From: an uncultured bacterium
Lineage (GTDB): Bacteria > Patescibacteriota > Minisyncoccia > UBA9983
DNA: 45,614 bases
Assembly: GCA_913009575.1 (NCBI GenBank)
Contig: CAJVWH010000002.1
Coordinates: 1-45,614 of the forward strand
Direction: 5' to 3'
Shown here: in pieces, positions 26,531 to 35,947 of the stretch
How the letters are laid out: each line of letters begins with the position of its first letter
Position numbering within the stretch: the stretch's first letter is position 1
Program-made: the position numbers and the translations under genes
Notes under the pieces: generated by a model
The model's input: only the letters and a program-made list of their open reading frames with translations
Databases searched by the model: none
What the model was told of the DNA's origin: nothing

Positions 26531-26576
26531 TGTTGCATTTACCCTTCCTTAAACTTCAACGGATTTTACTTACGTC

Positions 26577-27038
26577 TTATTCTACCACTTTTTGTTTTTC
26601 AATAAAACTTCGCAGGATGATGGCAGCTGCCGATGCGTCAATTTTTTTCATTTTCCCCTGCCATCCTTTTCTTTTTTTATTTGACAAAGAATAGCGCTCT
26701 TTGCCGATAACCGGCACCTCTTTCGCTTCATAAGTAGTCAATGTCTCCTCTTCATATTCCACAGCCAGACCGGTTTCTTTTTCCAAAAGTGTCTTGAAAG
26801 GTTCTATTTTTTTCATAACGGGATTAGGATAACCATGATAGTCAACTGACTTTCCAAGAATTATTTTTCCAACCTCATTCTCCTCACAAATTTTCTTAAT
26901 TTGTGCAAGGCTGAGCCTTGCACATTTTTGAGTGGGACAATTTTGAATCACGGAATGCGGAAAGGCAAACTTACCCCTTTCATCCGAAAGGGCAACTCCA
27001 ATCCTTTTTATCCCGTAATCAATGCCAAGCAGTCTCAT
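26577..27038 (-). CDS. ruvX: Putative Holliday junction resolvase / pre-16S rRNA nuclease YqgF
   Basis: MRLLGIDYGIKRIGVALSDERGKFAFP, IILGKSVDYHG, YEEETLTTYEA, DASAAAIILRSFIE. Confidence 0.9.
   Translation of the reverse strand: MRLLGIDYGIKRIGVALSDERGKFAFPHSVIQNCPTQKCARLSLAQIKKICEENEVGKIILGKSVDYHGYPNPVMKKIEPFKTLLEKETGLAVEYEEETLTTYEAKEVPVIGKERYSLSNKKRKGWQGKMKKIDASAAAIILRSFIEKQKVVE
26902..26924. repeat. Intragenic palindrome in ruvX
   Basis: TGTGCAAGGCT g AGCCTTGCACA, 11-bp arms, 1-nt centre. Confidence 0.95.
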
Positions 27039-27067
27039 AATAAATTCTGTTTCGCAACGAACTTGCC

Positions 27068-27832
27068 TTACTTCATGGTCAGCACTTCCGCACCTGATTT
27101 GGTGACAGCGACCGTATGCTCAAAATGAACTGAAAGAGAGCCGTCTTTTGTCTCCCAAGTCCAGCCGTCTCCGGATAAAATAATATCATCGCCCCCTTTG
27201 TTTATCATCGGCTCCAAGGCCAAAACCATTCCTTCTTTCAATCGCGGTCCGGTGCCCAGTTTCCCGTAATTTGGGATTTCCGGCTCTTCGTGCACTCCAT
27301 AGCCGACTCCGTGACCGACCAATTTTTTCACCACGCTGAAGCCTTGTAATTCGGCATACTGTTGAACTGCAAAACCGATATCGCCAATATGCGCGCCATC
27401 TTTGACGGCGCTTATGCCGGCATCCAAAGATTTTTTCGCCGCCTCAACGAGGCACCGGACTTCTTCGCTTACAGCGCCGACCGGAACCGTTATCGCCATA
27501 TCGGTATAAAGACCTTTGTGTCTCAAACCCAAGTCAAGGCCGGCGATATCGCCTTCTTTCAGAATTTTATCTTTGGACGGAATGCCGTGAACGATTTCGC
27601 TGTTTACGGAAACGCAAAGCGACGCCGGAAAAGGTTTATCGCCGCCTGTCTTGTAATTTTTGAATGACGGCTCGCCCCCGGCGCGTCTTATCAATTTTTC
27701 CGCCAAAGCGTCAAGTTCAATTGCCGTAATGCCTGGCTTTGCCGCTGCGGAAACCTCATTCAAAACCAAAGCGAGAATGTTGCCCCCTTCGCGCAAAATT
27801 TTTATTTCTTCTTTTGACTTAATTGTTATCAT
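27068..27832 (-). CDS. map: Methionine aminopeptidase type I
   Basis: MITIKSKEEIKILREGGNILALVL, SVNSEIVHGIPSKDKILKEGDIAGLDLG, VGHGVGYGVHEEPEIPN, EPMINKGG. Confidence 0.96.
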   Translation of the reverse strand: MITIKSKEEIKILREGGNILALVLNEVSAAAKPGITAIELDALAEKLIRRAGGEPSFKNYKTGGDKPFPASLCVSVNSEIVHGIPSKDKILKEGDIAGLDLGLRHKGLYTDMAITVPVGAVSEEVRCLVEAAKKSLDAGISAVKDGAHIGDIGFAVQQYAELQGFSVVKKLVGHGVGYGVHEEPEIPNYGKLGTGPRLKEGMVLALEPMINKGGDDIILSGDGWTWETKDGSLSVHFEHTVAVTKSGAEVLTMK

Positions 27833-28424
27833 TAAAAATCTTCTGGATTATTTCTCTGTGCACTTCTCCTATTGCCTGCTCGCCGTTTATCGCGATTAAT
27901 TTATTCTTGCTTTCTTTTTCGTAATAGGCCACCACCGGCTGAACATACTTTTCAAAATACTTAAGTCGGTTTTTGATTCTTTCTTCCGTATCGTCAAATC
28001 TTCCTCTCGCTTTCAGTTTTTCCGCAGACCATTCATAGCTCACATCAAGTAAAACCGGAAAAATTTCGTCTCTTTTATAAAACTCAAGCGCCTCATCCAA
28101 AATTTTTGCCTCCAGTTCCGTTCGCGGAGAACCGTCAACAGCTAAATGTACATCCTTTTCCAACTTCTCAACTAATTCCTGAGACCAAGCCCAAATCGCC
28201 AAAAAATTCGGCTGTTTTCCTCCCAAAAGCATAATTTCTTTCGTTAATTTGGCAGTTAAATTTTTTTTATTTTCAATCAGTTCACGCATTTTTTTGCCGG
28301 CATAAACATGTAGAATCAACCTACTATCGTTTTTCTCCAAATATTCGCGTAATAATTTAATTTGCGTGCCCTTTCCGCATCCGGAGCGGCCGATAAAAAG
28401 AAAAGTTAACGGATTTTGTATCAT
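27819..28424 (-). CDS. adk: Adenylate kinase-like nucleoside monophosphate kinase
   Basis: LTFLFIGRSGCGKGTQIKLL, AVDGSPRTELEAKIL, ARGRFDDTEERIKNRLKYFEKYVQPVVAYY. Confidence 0.88.
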   Translation of the reverse strand: MIQNPLTFLFIGRSGCGKGTQIKLLREYLEKNDSRLILHVYAGKKMRELIENKKNLTAKLTKEIMLLGGKQPNFLAIWAWSQELVEKLEKDVHLAVDGSPRTELEAKILDEALEFYKRDEIFPVLLDVSYEWSAEKLKARGRFDDTEERIKNRLKYFEKYVQPVVAYYEKESKNKLIAINGEQAIGEVHREIIQKIFNDNN

Positions 28425-28499
28425 ATAGATTGATTATAAGACATATCGTCACAAAAACAAAAGGGTGGTTTTCGCATTATGGCAAAAAAGTGGGGTAAT

Positions 28500-28525
28500 T
28501 AAAAATATCCGCGGTTAACGGATAT
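28500..28525 (-). terminator. Rho-independent terminator after secY
   Basis: Minus strand ATATCCG TTAACCG CGGATAT TTTTAA. Confidence 0.65.
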
Positions 28526-28590
28526 CAAAATTTTTATTTTTGGGATCTGATTTTTTTATTTTAACCAAGCAAAGCAAGTGAAATGTGGAC

Positions 28591-29865
28591 TTACTCGTAT
28601 TCTCTCATCACCACCTGGGATTCAATTTGTTTGATTGTCTCTAGAATCACAGAAACAGCAATTAAAAGAGCAGTTCCGCCGATTGCCAAAGACCTCATAC
28701 CTGTAACCACCTGCATCCCCAAAGGCAAAACGGCGATTGCTCCCAAAAAAAGCGCACCCACCAAAGTAATTCTGTTCAAAATCTTCCCGATATATTCGGC
28801 GGTTGGCCGGCCCGGTCTGATGCCCGGAACAAACGCTCCGCTTTTCTGTAAATTAGTGGAAATGGCCTCCGGATCAAAAGTAACGGCAGTGTAAAAATAT
28901 GTAAAGAGAAAAACAAGGATAAAATAAAACGAACCGTAAAGCCAAAGATTATTCATAAAAACTGAAAGAGCTTTTGATATCGCTTGAACAACTGAAGAAT
29001 TCACATTTGCCAAAACATTAGCAATCATTTGCGGAAACAAAAGGATGGAAAGGGCGAAAATAATGGGGATTACCCCGGCCTGATTAACCCTTAGGGGCAG
29101 ATGTGTTGAAACTCCGCCATACATCTTCATCCCTCTCACTTGTTTTGCATAAGAAACGGGAATAAGTCTTTCGGCCTCTGTTATTGCCACAACCCCGGCC
29201 ACAATTAAAACCGCAACTATGGTGAAAGCGAAATACAAGGGGATTTGAGAGGGCTCAAAAGTAAAAAGAAGATGTGTTATCGTGGTTGGCAAACTCGCCA
29301 CGATGCCGGCAAAAATTAAAAGAGAGATGCCATTGCCAATTCCATATTCTGAAATCAGCTCTCCCAGCCACATCAAAAGAACCGAGCCGGCGATAACAAT
29401 TACAATATTTGTAATTCGGTCAAAAATTCCTAAATTTATCAAAACATGCTGGCGTTCCAATAATACCAAAAGCCCAAATCCCTGTAATGCGGCCAAGGGA
29501 ACGGTGAAAAGCCGAGAATATTGGTTAAATTTTTGTCTGCCAGCTTCGCCTTCTTCATGGTAAAGCTCTTTCAGTTTCGGAAAAATCATCGTCAATAATT
29601 GCATTATAATGGTAGCCGTAATGTAAGGAGCCACACCAAGCATCATAATGGAAAGTTTGGATAATCCCCCGCCAGAAAAAATATTTAAAAAACCAAAAAA
29701 CTGGTTGCCGGCCAAAAATGACTGCAGGCGCAATTGGTCAATTCCGGGAATAGGGATATTTGCTCCCAATCGAAAAAGCGCAAGCATAAAAAGCACAAAG
29801 AGAATCTTTTTGCGTAAATCCGGGTCTTTAAAAACAAGTTTTAATCTTCTTAAAAAATTATTCAT
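28591..29865 (-). CDS. secY: Preprotein translocase subunit SecY
   Basis: LFRLGANIPIPGID, GVAPYITATIIMQLLTMIFPKLKEL, YGIGNGISLLIFAGI, LPLRVNQAGVIPIIFA, GIRPGRPTAEYI. Confidence 0.97.
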   Translation of the reverse strand: MNNFLRRLKLVFKDPDLRKKILFVLFMLALFRLGANIPIPGIDQLRLQSFLAGNQFFGFLNIFSGGGLSKLSIMMLGVAPYITATIIMQLLTMIFPKLKELYHEEGEAGRQKFNQYSRLFTVPLAALQGFGLLVLLERQHVLINLGIFDRITNIVIVIAGSVLLMWLGELISEYGIGNGISLLIFAGIVASLPTTITHLLFTFEPSQIPLYFAFTIVAVLIVAGVVAITEAERLIPVSYAKQVRGMKMYGGVSTHLPLRVNQAGVIPIIFALSILLFPQMIANVLANVNSSVVQAISKALSVFMNNLWLYGSFYFILVFLFTYFYTAVTFDPEAISTNLQKSGAFVPGIRPGRPTAEYIGKILNRITLVGALFLGAIAVLPLGMQVVTGMRSLAIGGTALLIAVSVILETIKQIESQVVMREYE

Positions 29866-29867
29866 AC

Positions 29868-30302
29868 TTACTCAACTTTTCCCCCCGCTTTTTCTATTTT
29901 TCCTTTGGCAACAATGGAAACCTGACATTCGGACACTAAAAGTTTTTTAGTGATATTCCCGCTTGCTAAAAGTTTAACCGCAGGCATTCTTCCTTTTTTC
30001 TTTTCAATAACCTTTTTTTTCAAAAGGGTTGTCGGCGTAACTTTTTCATTGTCGCTAAATATTTTATCTAAAACAGCGAGATTAACCGGTTTCGCTTTTT
30101 CTCTGAAAGATTTAAAGCGGTATCCGCGTTTTTTTGGCAACTTCTTTATCGTATCCCTCATTTCCGGGCGCATTTTTCTGCCGGCGCGCGACTTCTGCCC
30201 CTTAATTCCGCGACCCGAATAAGTTCCGCGCTTGCCTCCTCGACCAATGCGTTTCTTCCCCTTCTTTTTAGTCTTCGGTTTTATATCATGAATTTGAACC
30301 AT
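29868..30302 (-). CDS. rplO: 50S ribosomal protein L15
   Basis: KKRIGRGGKRGTYSGRGIKGQKSRAGRKMRPEMRDTIKKLPKKRGYRFKS; start MVQIHDIKP at 30302 preferred. Confidence 0.95.
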   Translation of the reverse strand: MVQIHDIKPKTKKKGKKRIGRGGKRGTYSGRGIKGQKSRAGRKMRPEMRDTIKKLPKKRGYRFKSFREKAKPVNLAVLDKIFSDNEKVTPTTLLKKKVIEKKKGRMPAVKLLASGNITKKLLVSECQVSIVAKGKIEKAGGKVE

Positions 30303-30403
30303 AACTCTCACATCTTACCAATTTTAGCCCAAAAATGCAAATCCTGTATTATTCAAGTTTTTTGAATTTGTAGTGCCGAGTAAATAGAGGTAGAATAAAA
30401 TCA

Positions 30404-30982
30404 ATGATATCTCATTTGACCGGAAAAATATTGATGCGAGGAAATAAGTTTATAGCGCTTGATGTCAACGGAGTAGGATACAAAATTTTTGTGCTGCCGG
30501 ACACTCTTAAGGAAGCGCGCAAGAAACCTGAAGATTTCTCCTTGTGGACACACCTTCACGTGCGGGAGAACGCGTTGGAACTTTACGGATTTATGGAATA
30601 CGCCGAAGTGGAATTTTTTGAAATGCTCATCCAGATTTCGGGCATCGGACCAAAATCTGGGCTGGGTGTTTTGGCTGTCGCTCCCTTGGATACAATAAAG
30701 CGCGCGGTTTCAATCGGTGATACCTCTTATCTCACAAAAGTTTCCGGAATTGGCAGAAAAATCGCCGAGAAAATAGTTTTGGAGCTGAAGGAAAAAATGG
30801 GGGGGCTTGACCTTGGTGAAATTGGGAATGCCGCGCTTAAAGAGGATGGCGATGTTCTTGAGGCGCTGCAGTCCCTCGGATATTCATTGGGAGAGGCGCG
30901 CGAGGCGCTCAAAAAAGTGCCGGCGGAAATTGACGGCGCCAACGCCCGTATAAAAGAGGTGCTGAAAAACTTGGGTAAATAA
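30404..30982 (+). CDS. ruvA: Holliday junction branch migration protein RuvA
   Basis: MISHLTGKILMRGNKFIALDVNGVGYKIFV, LYGFMEYAEVEFFEMLIQISGIGPKSGLGVL, VSGIGRKIAEKIVLELKEKM. Confidence 0.96.
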   Translation: MISHLTGKILMRGNKFIALDVNGVGYKIFVLPDTLKEARKKPEDFSLWTHLHVRENALELYGFMEYAEVEFFEMLIQISGIGPKSGLGVLAVAPLDTIKRAVSIGDTSYLTKVSGIGRKIAEKIVLELKEKMGGLDLGEIGNAALKEDGDVLEALQSLGYSLGEAREALKKVPAEIDGANARIKEVLKNLGK

Positions 30983-31004
30983 TTAAAGGCCGCGTTAAAA
31001 ACTC

Positions 31005-31027
31005 CAAACGACATCGTAAGTCGTTTG
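31005..31027. repeat. Intergenic palindrome ruvA/Mur ligase
   Basis: CAAACGAC ATCGTAA GTCGTTTG. Confidence 0.8.
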
Positions 31028-31032
31028 ATACC

Positions 31033-31581
31033 ATGACAAAAATCAACTTGGAAACATTTTTGAGTTTTGGAAGGAAGGTTATTCCGAAAAAACTTTTTAG
31101 GATGGGGCAGCCGGTTTACCATTGGCTGTTGGCTTTTGCGGCCGCTTTGATTTATCGCTTCCCGTCGCGGAAAATATTCGTGCTTGGCATTACCGGCACC
31201 AAGGGAAAAACCAGCGTCATAGAAATCATCAGCGCCATTCTTGAGGAAGCCGGATACAAGACCGCCCTCGCCTCTTCCCTGCGCTTCAAAATCGGCAGGG
31301 AATCGGAAAAAAACGAGAAAAAGATGACCATGCCGGGCAGATTTTTCATGCAAAGATTCTTGCGCAAAGCGGTGAGGGGAAAATGCCAATACGCTATTTT
31401 GGAGCTCACTTCCGAGGGCGCCGCCCAAAGCCGTCACAGATTCGTCAATTTCAACGCGCTCATTTTCACCAATCTGGCGCCTGAGCACATTGAATCGCAC
31501 GGCTCTTTTGAAAAATACCGCGACGCCAAATTAAAGCTTTTTAAGTCGCTGGAAAATCCCCCAAAAAAGGAAAAATTATAA
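31033..31581 (+). CDS. Mur ligase (MurE-like) N-terminal part; ORF ends at a frame disruption
   Basis: FVLGITGTKGKTSVIEIISAIL, ELTSEGAAQSRHRFVNFNALIFTNLAPEHIESHGSFEKYRDAKLKLFKSLENPPKKEKL*. Confidence 0.85.
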   Translation: MTKINLETFLSFGRKVIPKKLFRMGQPVYHWLLAFAAALIYRFPSRKIFVLGITGTKGKTSVIEIISAILEEAGYKTALASSLRFKIGRESEKNEKKMTMPGRFFMQRFLRKAVRGKCQYAILELTSEGAAQSRHRFVNFNALIFTNLAPEHIESHGSFEKYRDAKLKLFKSLENPPKKEKL

Positions 31582-31583
31582 TT

Positions 31584-32348
31584 GTGAACGAAGATGACCC
31601 CAACGCCGAACTCTTTTTAAATTTTAACGTTGAAGAAAAAATAAAATACGGACTGAAAGATGTTTCTTCCCGCAGTCTTACTGAAGACGGCATGGATTTT
31701 ATAATTGACAATGTTTCCATTCATTCAAAAGTCGCCGGCGAATTTAATTTATATAATATTCTTGCCGCGATTGTTTTTGCCAAATCGCAGGGAGTGGAAA
31801 TGGGAGCGATAAAATCCGCCATTGAAAAATTCAGAGGAGTTGAAGGAAGGGTGGAAAAAATAGACGAAGGCCAAGATTTTAAAGTGGTAGTTGATTACGC
31901 CCACACGCCGGATTCATTGGAGAAAGTTTATGAAACTTTTCGGGGTTCGCGGAAAATCTGCGTGCTCGGTTCGGCGGGCGGCGGGCGGGACAAATGGAAG
32001 CGGCTGGAAATGGGAAAAATTGCCTCTAAACATTGCGACAAAATTATTCTCACCAATGAAGACCCTTATGATGAAAATCCCCGCGCCATTGTGGAAGATG
32101 TCGCCAAGGGGATCGACCAGCCGATTTGTGAAACAATAATGGACAGGCGCGAGGCGATCGCAAAAGCCGTATCGCTCGCAAAAACCGGCGACACGGTCAT
32201 CATCACCGGCAAGGGCGCCGAGCCATGGATGATGGGTCCGAAGGGAACAAAAATAAAATGGGATGACCGCGAAGTAGCGCGAGGAGAGTTAAAAAATTTT
32301 AGAGAAAAAATAATCTCTACGAAATCTCATATTTTGTTGGAGCGATAA
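31584..32348 (+). CDS. Mur ligase (MurE-like) C-terminal part in the -1 frame
   Basis: NEDDPNAELFLNFNVEEK, GEFNLYNILAAIVFAKSQG, VVVDYAHTPDSLEKVYETFR, CVLGSAGGGRDKWKRLEMGKIA, ITNEDPYDENP; continuous with 31033-31581 after a -1 shift. Confidence 0.85.
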   Translation: MNEDDPNAELFLNFNVEEKIKYGLKDVSSRSLTEDGMDFIIDNVSIHSKVAGEFNLYNILAAIVFAKSQGVEMGAIKSAIEKFRGVEGRVEKIDEGQDFKVVVDYAHTPDSLEKVYETFRGSRKICVLGSAGGGRDKWKRLEMGKIASKHCDKIILTNEDPYDENPRAIVEDVAKGIDQPICETIMDRREAIAKAVSLAKTGDTVIITGKGAEPWMMGPKGTKIKWDDREVARGELKNFREKIISTKSHILLER

Positions 32349-32396
32349 GGGGAGTTGGGTATGAAACTAAAGGGAAAATATGATATTCTATAGATA

Positions 32397-33452
32397 ATGA
32401 AAGTGGAAATTATTGTTGGAGTTCCTTCGTATAACGAGGAAAAAAATATTTCTTTTGTGACAAGCCAAATTGACAAAGGGCTTGTTAAATATTTCCCGAA
32501 TAAAAAATGTGTTATCGTAAACGCCGATAATTTTTCAACCGACAACACTAAGAATAATTTTTTAACGACAAAAACAAAAACGCCGAAGCTTTACCTCTCC
32601 ACCCCGAAAGGAATCAAGGGAAAAGGAAACAATCTGCGAAATCTTTTCAGGCTGGCCATTAAGCTCAACGCCAAGGCGGTGATGACGGCCGACGCCGACC
32701 TTAAAAGCATCACTCCCGAATGGATGAAGGCGATGCTCAAACCTCTTTTGGATAAAAAGTTTGATTTTATTCTCCCCCTCTACGAACGCCATCCCTATGA
32801 CGCCACAATTACCAACCATATTTGCTACCCCTTAATTTACGGTCTCTTGGGAACGGATATTCGCCAGCCAATTGGCGGAGAATTCGCCTTTAATCAAAAA
32901 ATGATAAAATACTGGCTGGGCAAAAAATGGGACAGCCACATAAAAGACTTTGGGGTGGATATTTTTATGACTCTCAACGCCCTGTTTGGAAACTTTAAAA
33001 TTGGGCAGGTATTCTTGGGCGCGAAAATCCACCGCTCAAGCGGGCCGAAACTGGACAATATGTTCAAGCAAGTTGTTCTAAGCGCGTTCAAAATAATTTG
33101 GGAAAATAAAAACAAGTGGCGCAGAAAAATAAACAAGGTTAAAACAATTCCGACAGTTTCCAAAACGAAACCGCGCAAAAAGAAAATTCCTCCGCCTTCC
33201 GGACTTGAAAAAATAATGCGCAGAAAAAATTTTATAGGAGCCGAACAATGGATGGAAATTCTTTACGGCTTGCTGGCCGAGTACGGCGAAACAAAATCAG
33301 CCACCAAAATAATCGCCAAACTTGAACCGTTATATCTTGACCGCGCCGCCTCTTTCATAAAGGAAACAAAAAAACTGCGACTCAAAGGGGCGGATGAATT
33401 GATAAAAAAACAAGCGAAAATTTTTTTCAAAAAAAGAGATAAAATGATATGA
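32397..33452 (+). CDS. Glycosyltransferase family 2-like protein
   Basis: EIIVGVPSYNEEKNISFVTSQID, KGIKGKGNNLRNLFRLAIKLNAKAVMTADADLKSITPEW, PIGGEFAFNQKMI. Confidence 0.8.
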   Translation: MKVEIIVGVPSYNEEKNISFVTSQIDKGLVKYFPNKKCVIVNADNFSTDNTKNNFLTTKTKTPKLYLSTPKGIKGKGNNLRNLFRLAIKLNAKAVMTADADLKSITPEWMKAMLKPLLDKKFDFILPLYERHPYDATITNHICYPLIYGLLGTDIRQPIGGEFAFNQKMIKYWLGKKWDSHIKDFGVDIFMTLNALFGNFKIGQVFLGAKIHRSSGPKLDNMFKQVVLSAFKIIWENKNKWRRKINKVKTIPTVSKTKPRKKKIPPPSGLEKIMRRKNFIGAEQWMEILYGLLAEYGETKSATKIIAKLEPLYLDRAASFIKETKKLRLKGADELIKKQAKIFFKKRDKMI

Positions 33453-34627
33453 AATCAAAATTTATAATCTGCCACTACGACGAGATTGGGCTTAAGGGGA
33501 AAAACCGAAAATTTTTTGAGGAAAAATTACGCGACAACATAAGACAAAACTTAAAAAAGATTATGTCTGATAAGGTTGAAGGCTTTGAATATATCAAAAG
33601 AATCTCCGGGAGGATTATCGTCAAACTGACGGAAGACGGAGAAAAAAAAGAGGAAGAAATCAGCCGCGCCCTGCAGAATGTTTTCGGCATCGCTTACTTC
33701 GCTTTTGCCGTTAGCTGCGGGCAAAAAATGAATGAGATAAAAAAAACGGCGTTGGAAATTTTATCCGAGAAAAAATTCAAGACATTCAGAATTTCTTGCC
33801 AGCGCTCAAAAAAAGAATTTCCGCTGACTTCGCAAGAAATAAATGAGCAAGTGGGAGCGCATATAGTTGAAAGACTGAACGGCAAAGTGAAACTGGAAAA
33901 CCCTAATGTTGATTGCTTTATTGAAATAGTGGACAGTTTTACTTTTCTTTATCTTGAAAAAATCAGGGGCGCGGGCGGATTGCCGAGCGGAACAAGCGGA
34001 AAAGTCATTGTCCTGCTCTCCGGAGGAATTGATTCACCGGTATCAACTTATTACATTTTAAAAAGAGGCGCGACAGCGATTTTTTTGCATTTCCATTCAC
34101 TTCCATATACTTCACCAGCCTCCCTGGATAAAACAAAAGAGCTTGCCACGGCGCTCAATAAATTTCAATTAAACTCAAAACTTTACCTCGTCCCCTTCAT
34201 TGAAATTCAAAAACAAATTATGACAAAAGCTCCCGCCAAAATGAGAGTTATCCTCTATCGGAGATTTATGATGAGGATTGCGGAAAAAATTTCAAAAAAA
34301 GAAGGTGCGCTTGCCATAGTCACTGGCGAATCATTGGGACAAGTGGCGTCCCAAACCATGGAAAATATGGCCGCCATTGAGGAATGCGTAAAAATCCCAA
34401 TTTTAAGGCCTCTCATCGGCTTTGATAAAAAAGAAATTATCGTAAAGGCGGAGGAAATAGAAACTTACGAAATTTCAATTCTCCCGCATGAAGATTGTTG
34501 TTCGCTCTTTGTGCCCAAACACCCAGAAACCAAAGCAAAAATTCAAGAAGTAATAAAAGCGGAAAAAGATTTGGATATAAAAAAACTGGTGGAGGAGGCG
34601 GTAAAAACTTTGGCTATTTCGGAGTAG
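33449..34627 (+). CDS. thiI: tRNA 4-thiouridine synthetase ThiI
   Basis: FIICHYDEIGLKGKNRKFFEEKL, FKTFRISCQRSKKEFPLTSQEINEQVG, VIVLLSGGIDSPVSTYYILKRGATAIFLHFHSLPYTS, TGESLGQVASQTMENM. Confidence 0.95.
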   Translation: MKSKFIICHYDEIGLKGKNRKFFEEKLRDNIRQNLKKIMSDKVEGFEYIKRISGRIIVKLTEDGEKKEEEISRALQNVFGIAYFAFAVSCGQKMNEIKKTALEILSEKKFKTFRISCQRSKKEFPLTSQEINEQVGAHIVERLNGKVKLENPNVDCFIEIVDSFTFLYLEKIRGAGGLPSGTSGKVIVLLSGGIDSPVSTYYILKRGATAIFLHFHSLPYTSPASLDKTKELATALNKFQLNSKLYLVPFIEIQKQIMTKAPAKMRVILYRRFMMRIAEKISKKEGALAIVTGESLGQVASQTMENMAAIEECVKIPILRPLIGFDKKEIIVKAEEIETYEISILPHEDCCSLFVPKHPETKAKIQEVIKAEKDLDIKKLVEEAVKTLAISE

Positions 34628-34689
34628 GCAGAATCGAACTGCCGCTACGGACTCCCGAAGCCCGCGTACTGCCGCTATACTATACTCCG
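34619..34689 (-). tRNA. tRNA-Pro(CGG)
   Basis: Minus strand CGGAGTA...TACTCCG-A, anticodon stem CGGGC/GTCCG, loop TTCGGGA; no encoded CCA. Confidence 0.9.
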
Positions 34690-34702
34690 GCAATTTTTAT
34701 CC

Positions 34703-35215
34703 TTATGGATAAATTTCCAATCGACTTTTTAATTTTTTTTTGCCGCTTTTTATTATAACCGATTTTGCTGATTTATAAAGAACAAACGCGACAATCGCGG
34801 CAATAACCATACTCCCCAAAACATCAATCGGATGGTGAACGCCGACATATATTCTTGATACTCCAACCATGGCTGTAATAAACCATAGTAAAACGCTCAA
34901 CCTCTTATTAAATGGGTAAATTACGGCGGAAACGGCGGCGCTTATTAATGTATGGTCCGAAGGGAAACCATTGTCCCCTTTGTGGGATATAAGCGGAGCG
35001 AAATGGCTTTGTATAAATGGCCGCGGGTCGTAATAAAATAAACTTATGAGTTTTGCCGTTATGTATATGGTCGGCAGGGCGAATAACCCAAAAATTAAAA
35101 TTTCTTTTTTCTTATCTTTCGGCTGTTTCAAGAACCAGAAAAAAGCGAGCGCCAAAACAAGCAGATAAAAATATTTCGCCCCAAAAATAAAAAAGTAGTC
35201 CATAAAATTCCGCAT
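34703..35215 (-). CDS. PAP2-family phosphatase
   Basis: YYDPRPF, GFPSDHTLISAAVSAVIYPF, SRIYVGVHHPIDVLGSMVIAAI; ATG 35215 used because the longer ORF runs into the upstream tRNA. Confidence 0.88.
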   Translation of the reverse strand: MRNFMDYFFIFGAKYFYLLVLALAFFWFLKQPKDKKKEILIFGLFALPTIYITAKLISLFYYDPRPFIQSHFAPLISHKGDNGFPSDHTLISAAVSAVIYPFNKRLSVLLWFITAMVGVSRIYVGVHHPIDVLGSMVIAAIVAFVLYKSAKSVIIKSGKKKLKSRLEIYP

Positions 35216-35227
35216 AAATTTAAATAG

Positions 35228-35298
35228 TCGGGATACCCAGACTCGAACTGGGACTAAATCCTCCCAAAGGATTCGTGCTACCATTACACTATATCCCG
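35228..35298 (-). tRNA. tRNA-Pro(TGG)
   Basis: Minus strand CGGGATA...TATCCCG-A, anticodon stem AATCC/GGATT, loop TTTGGGA. Confidence 0.92.
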
Positions 35299-35300
35299 AT

Positions 35301-35672
35301 TTATAAAATTACATTCTCCGTGATTCTTATTTTAGCTTTTCTAGTTTTAAAATCAAGGAAAACCGCCATTACATCCAATTGCCACTCTGTTTCATCGGAA
35401 ACTTTATTTTCCAAAAGATATGTTTGAATCGCCCTCCCCAATCTTTTTAATTTCCACGAATGCACATTTTCTTCGGGCAAATATCCCGTTTCATGAGAAA
35501 CGGCCTTTACTTCAATAAAATGTATTTTTTGAGCTTTCTTGGAAACAATATCAATTTCTCCCCATTTCTTGCGATAATTCCTATCCAAAATTTCATATTC
35601 CTGTTTCACTAGAAACTTACACGCAACACCTTCGCCAATTTGCCCGATTTTCTGTTTTTGTGTTTGAGGCAT
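35301..35672 (-). CDS. UPF0102/YraN family protein (endonuclease-like fold)
   Basis: GQIGEGVACKFLVKQEYEILDRNYRKKWGEIDIVSKKAQKIHFIEVKAV. Confidence 0.9.
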   Translation of the reverse strand: MPQTQKQKIGQIGEGVACKFLVKQEYEILDRNYRKKWGEIDIVSKKAQKIHFIEVKAVSHETGYLPEENVHSWKLKRLGRAIQTYLLENKVSDETEWQLDVMAVFLDFKTRKAKIRITENVIL

Positions 35673-35686
35673 AAATTATCTTTTAG

Positions 35687-35932
35687 TCATTTTTTTGTTA
35701 TTTGTTTAATTTCAATTTTATCCACATTTGCCAAAGCGGGACCTGTTTTACACCATTCAGTTACACAAGAAACATTCTTCTCTTCCCCCGCAAGCATAAC
35801 TTCCACGGTTCCATCAGGTATGTTTATCGCTTCACATGAAACATTTAATTCTTTTGCCTTTCTTTTAACAGATTCTCTGAAGAATACCCCTTGTACCTTT
35901 CCGTAAACCTTGATTTTAGTCTTAATACCCAT
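35687..35932 (-). CDS. acyP: Acylphosphatase
   Basis: KVYGKVQGVFFRESVKRKAKELNVSCEAINIPDGTVEVMLAGEE. Confidence 0.93.
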   Translation of the reverse strand: MGIKTKIKVYGKVQGVFFRESVKRKAKELNVSCEAINIPDGTVEVMLAGEEKNVSCVTEWCKTGPALANVDKIEIKQITKK

Positions 35933-35947
35933 AAATTTCTAATGGAC

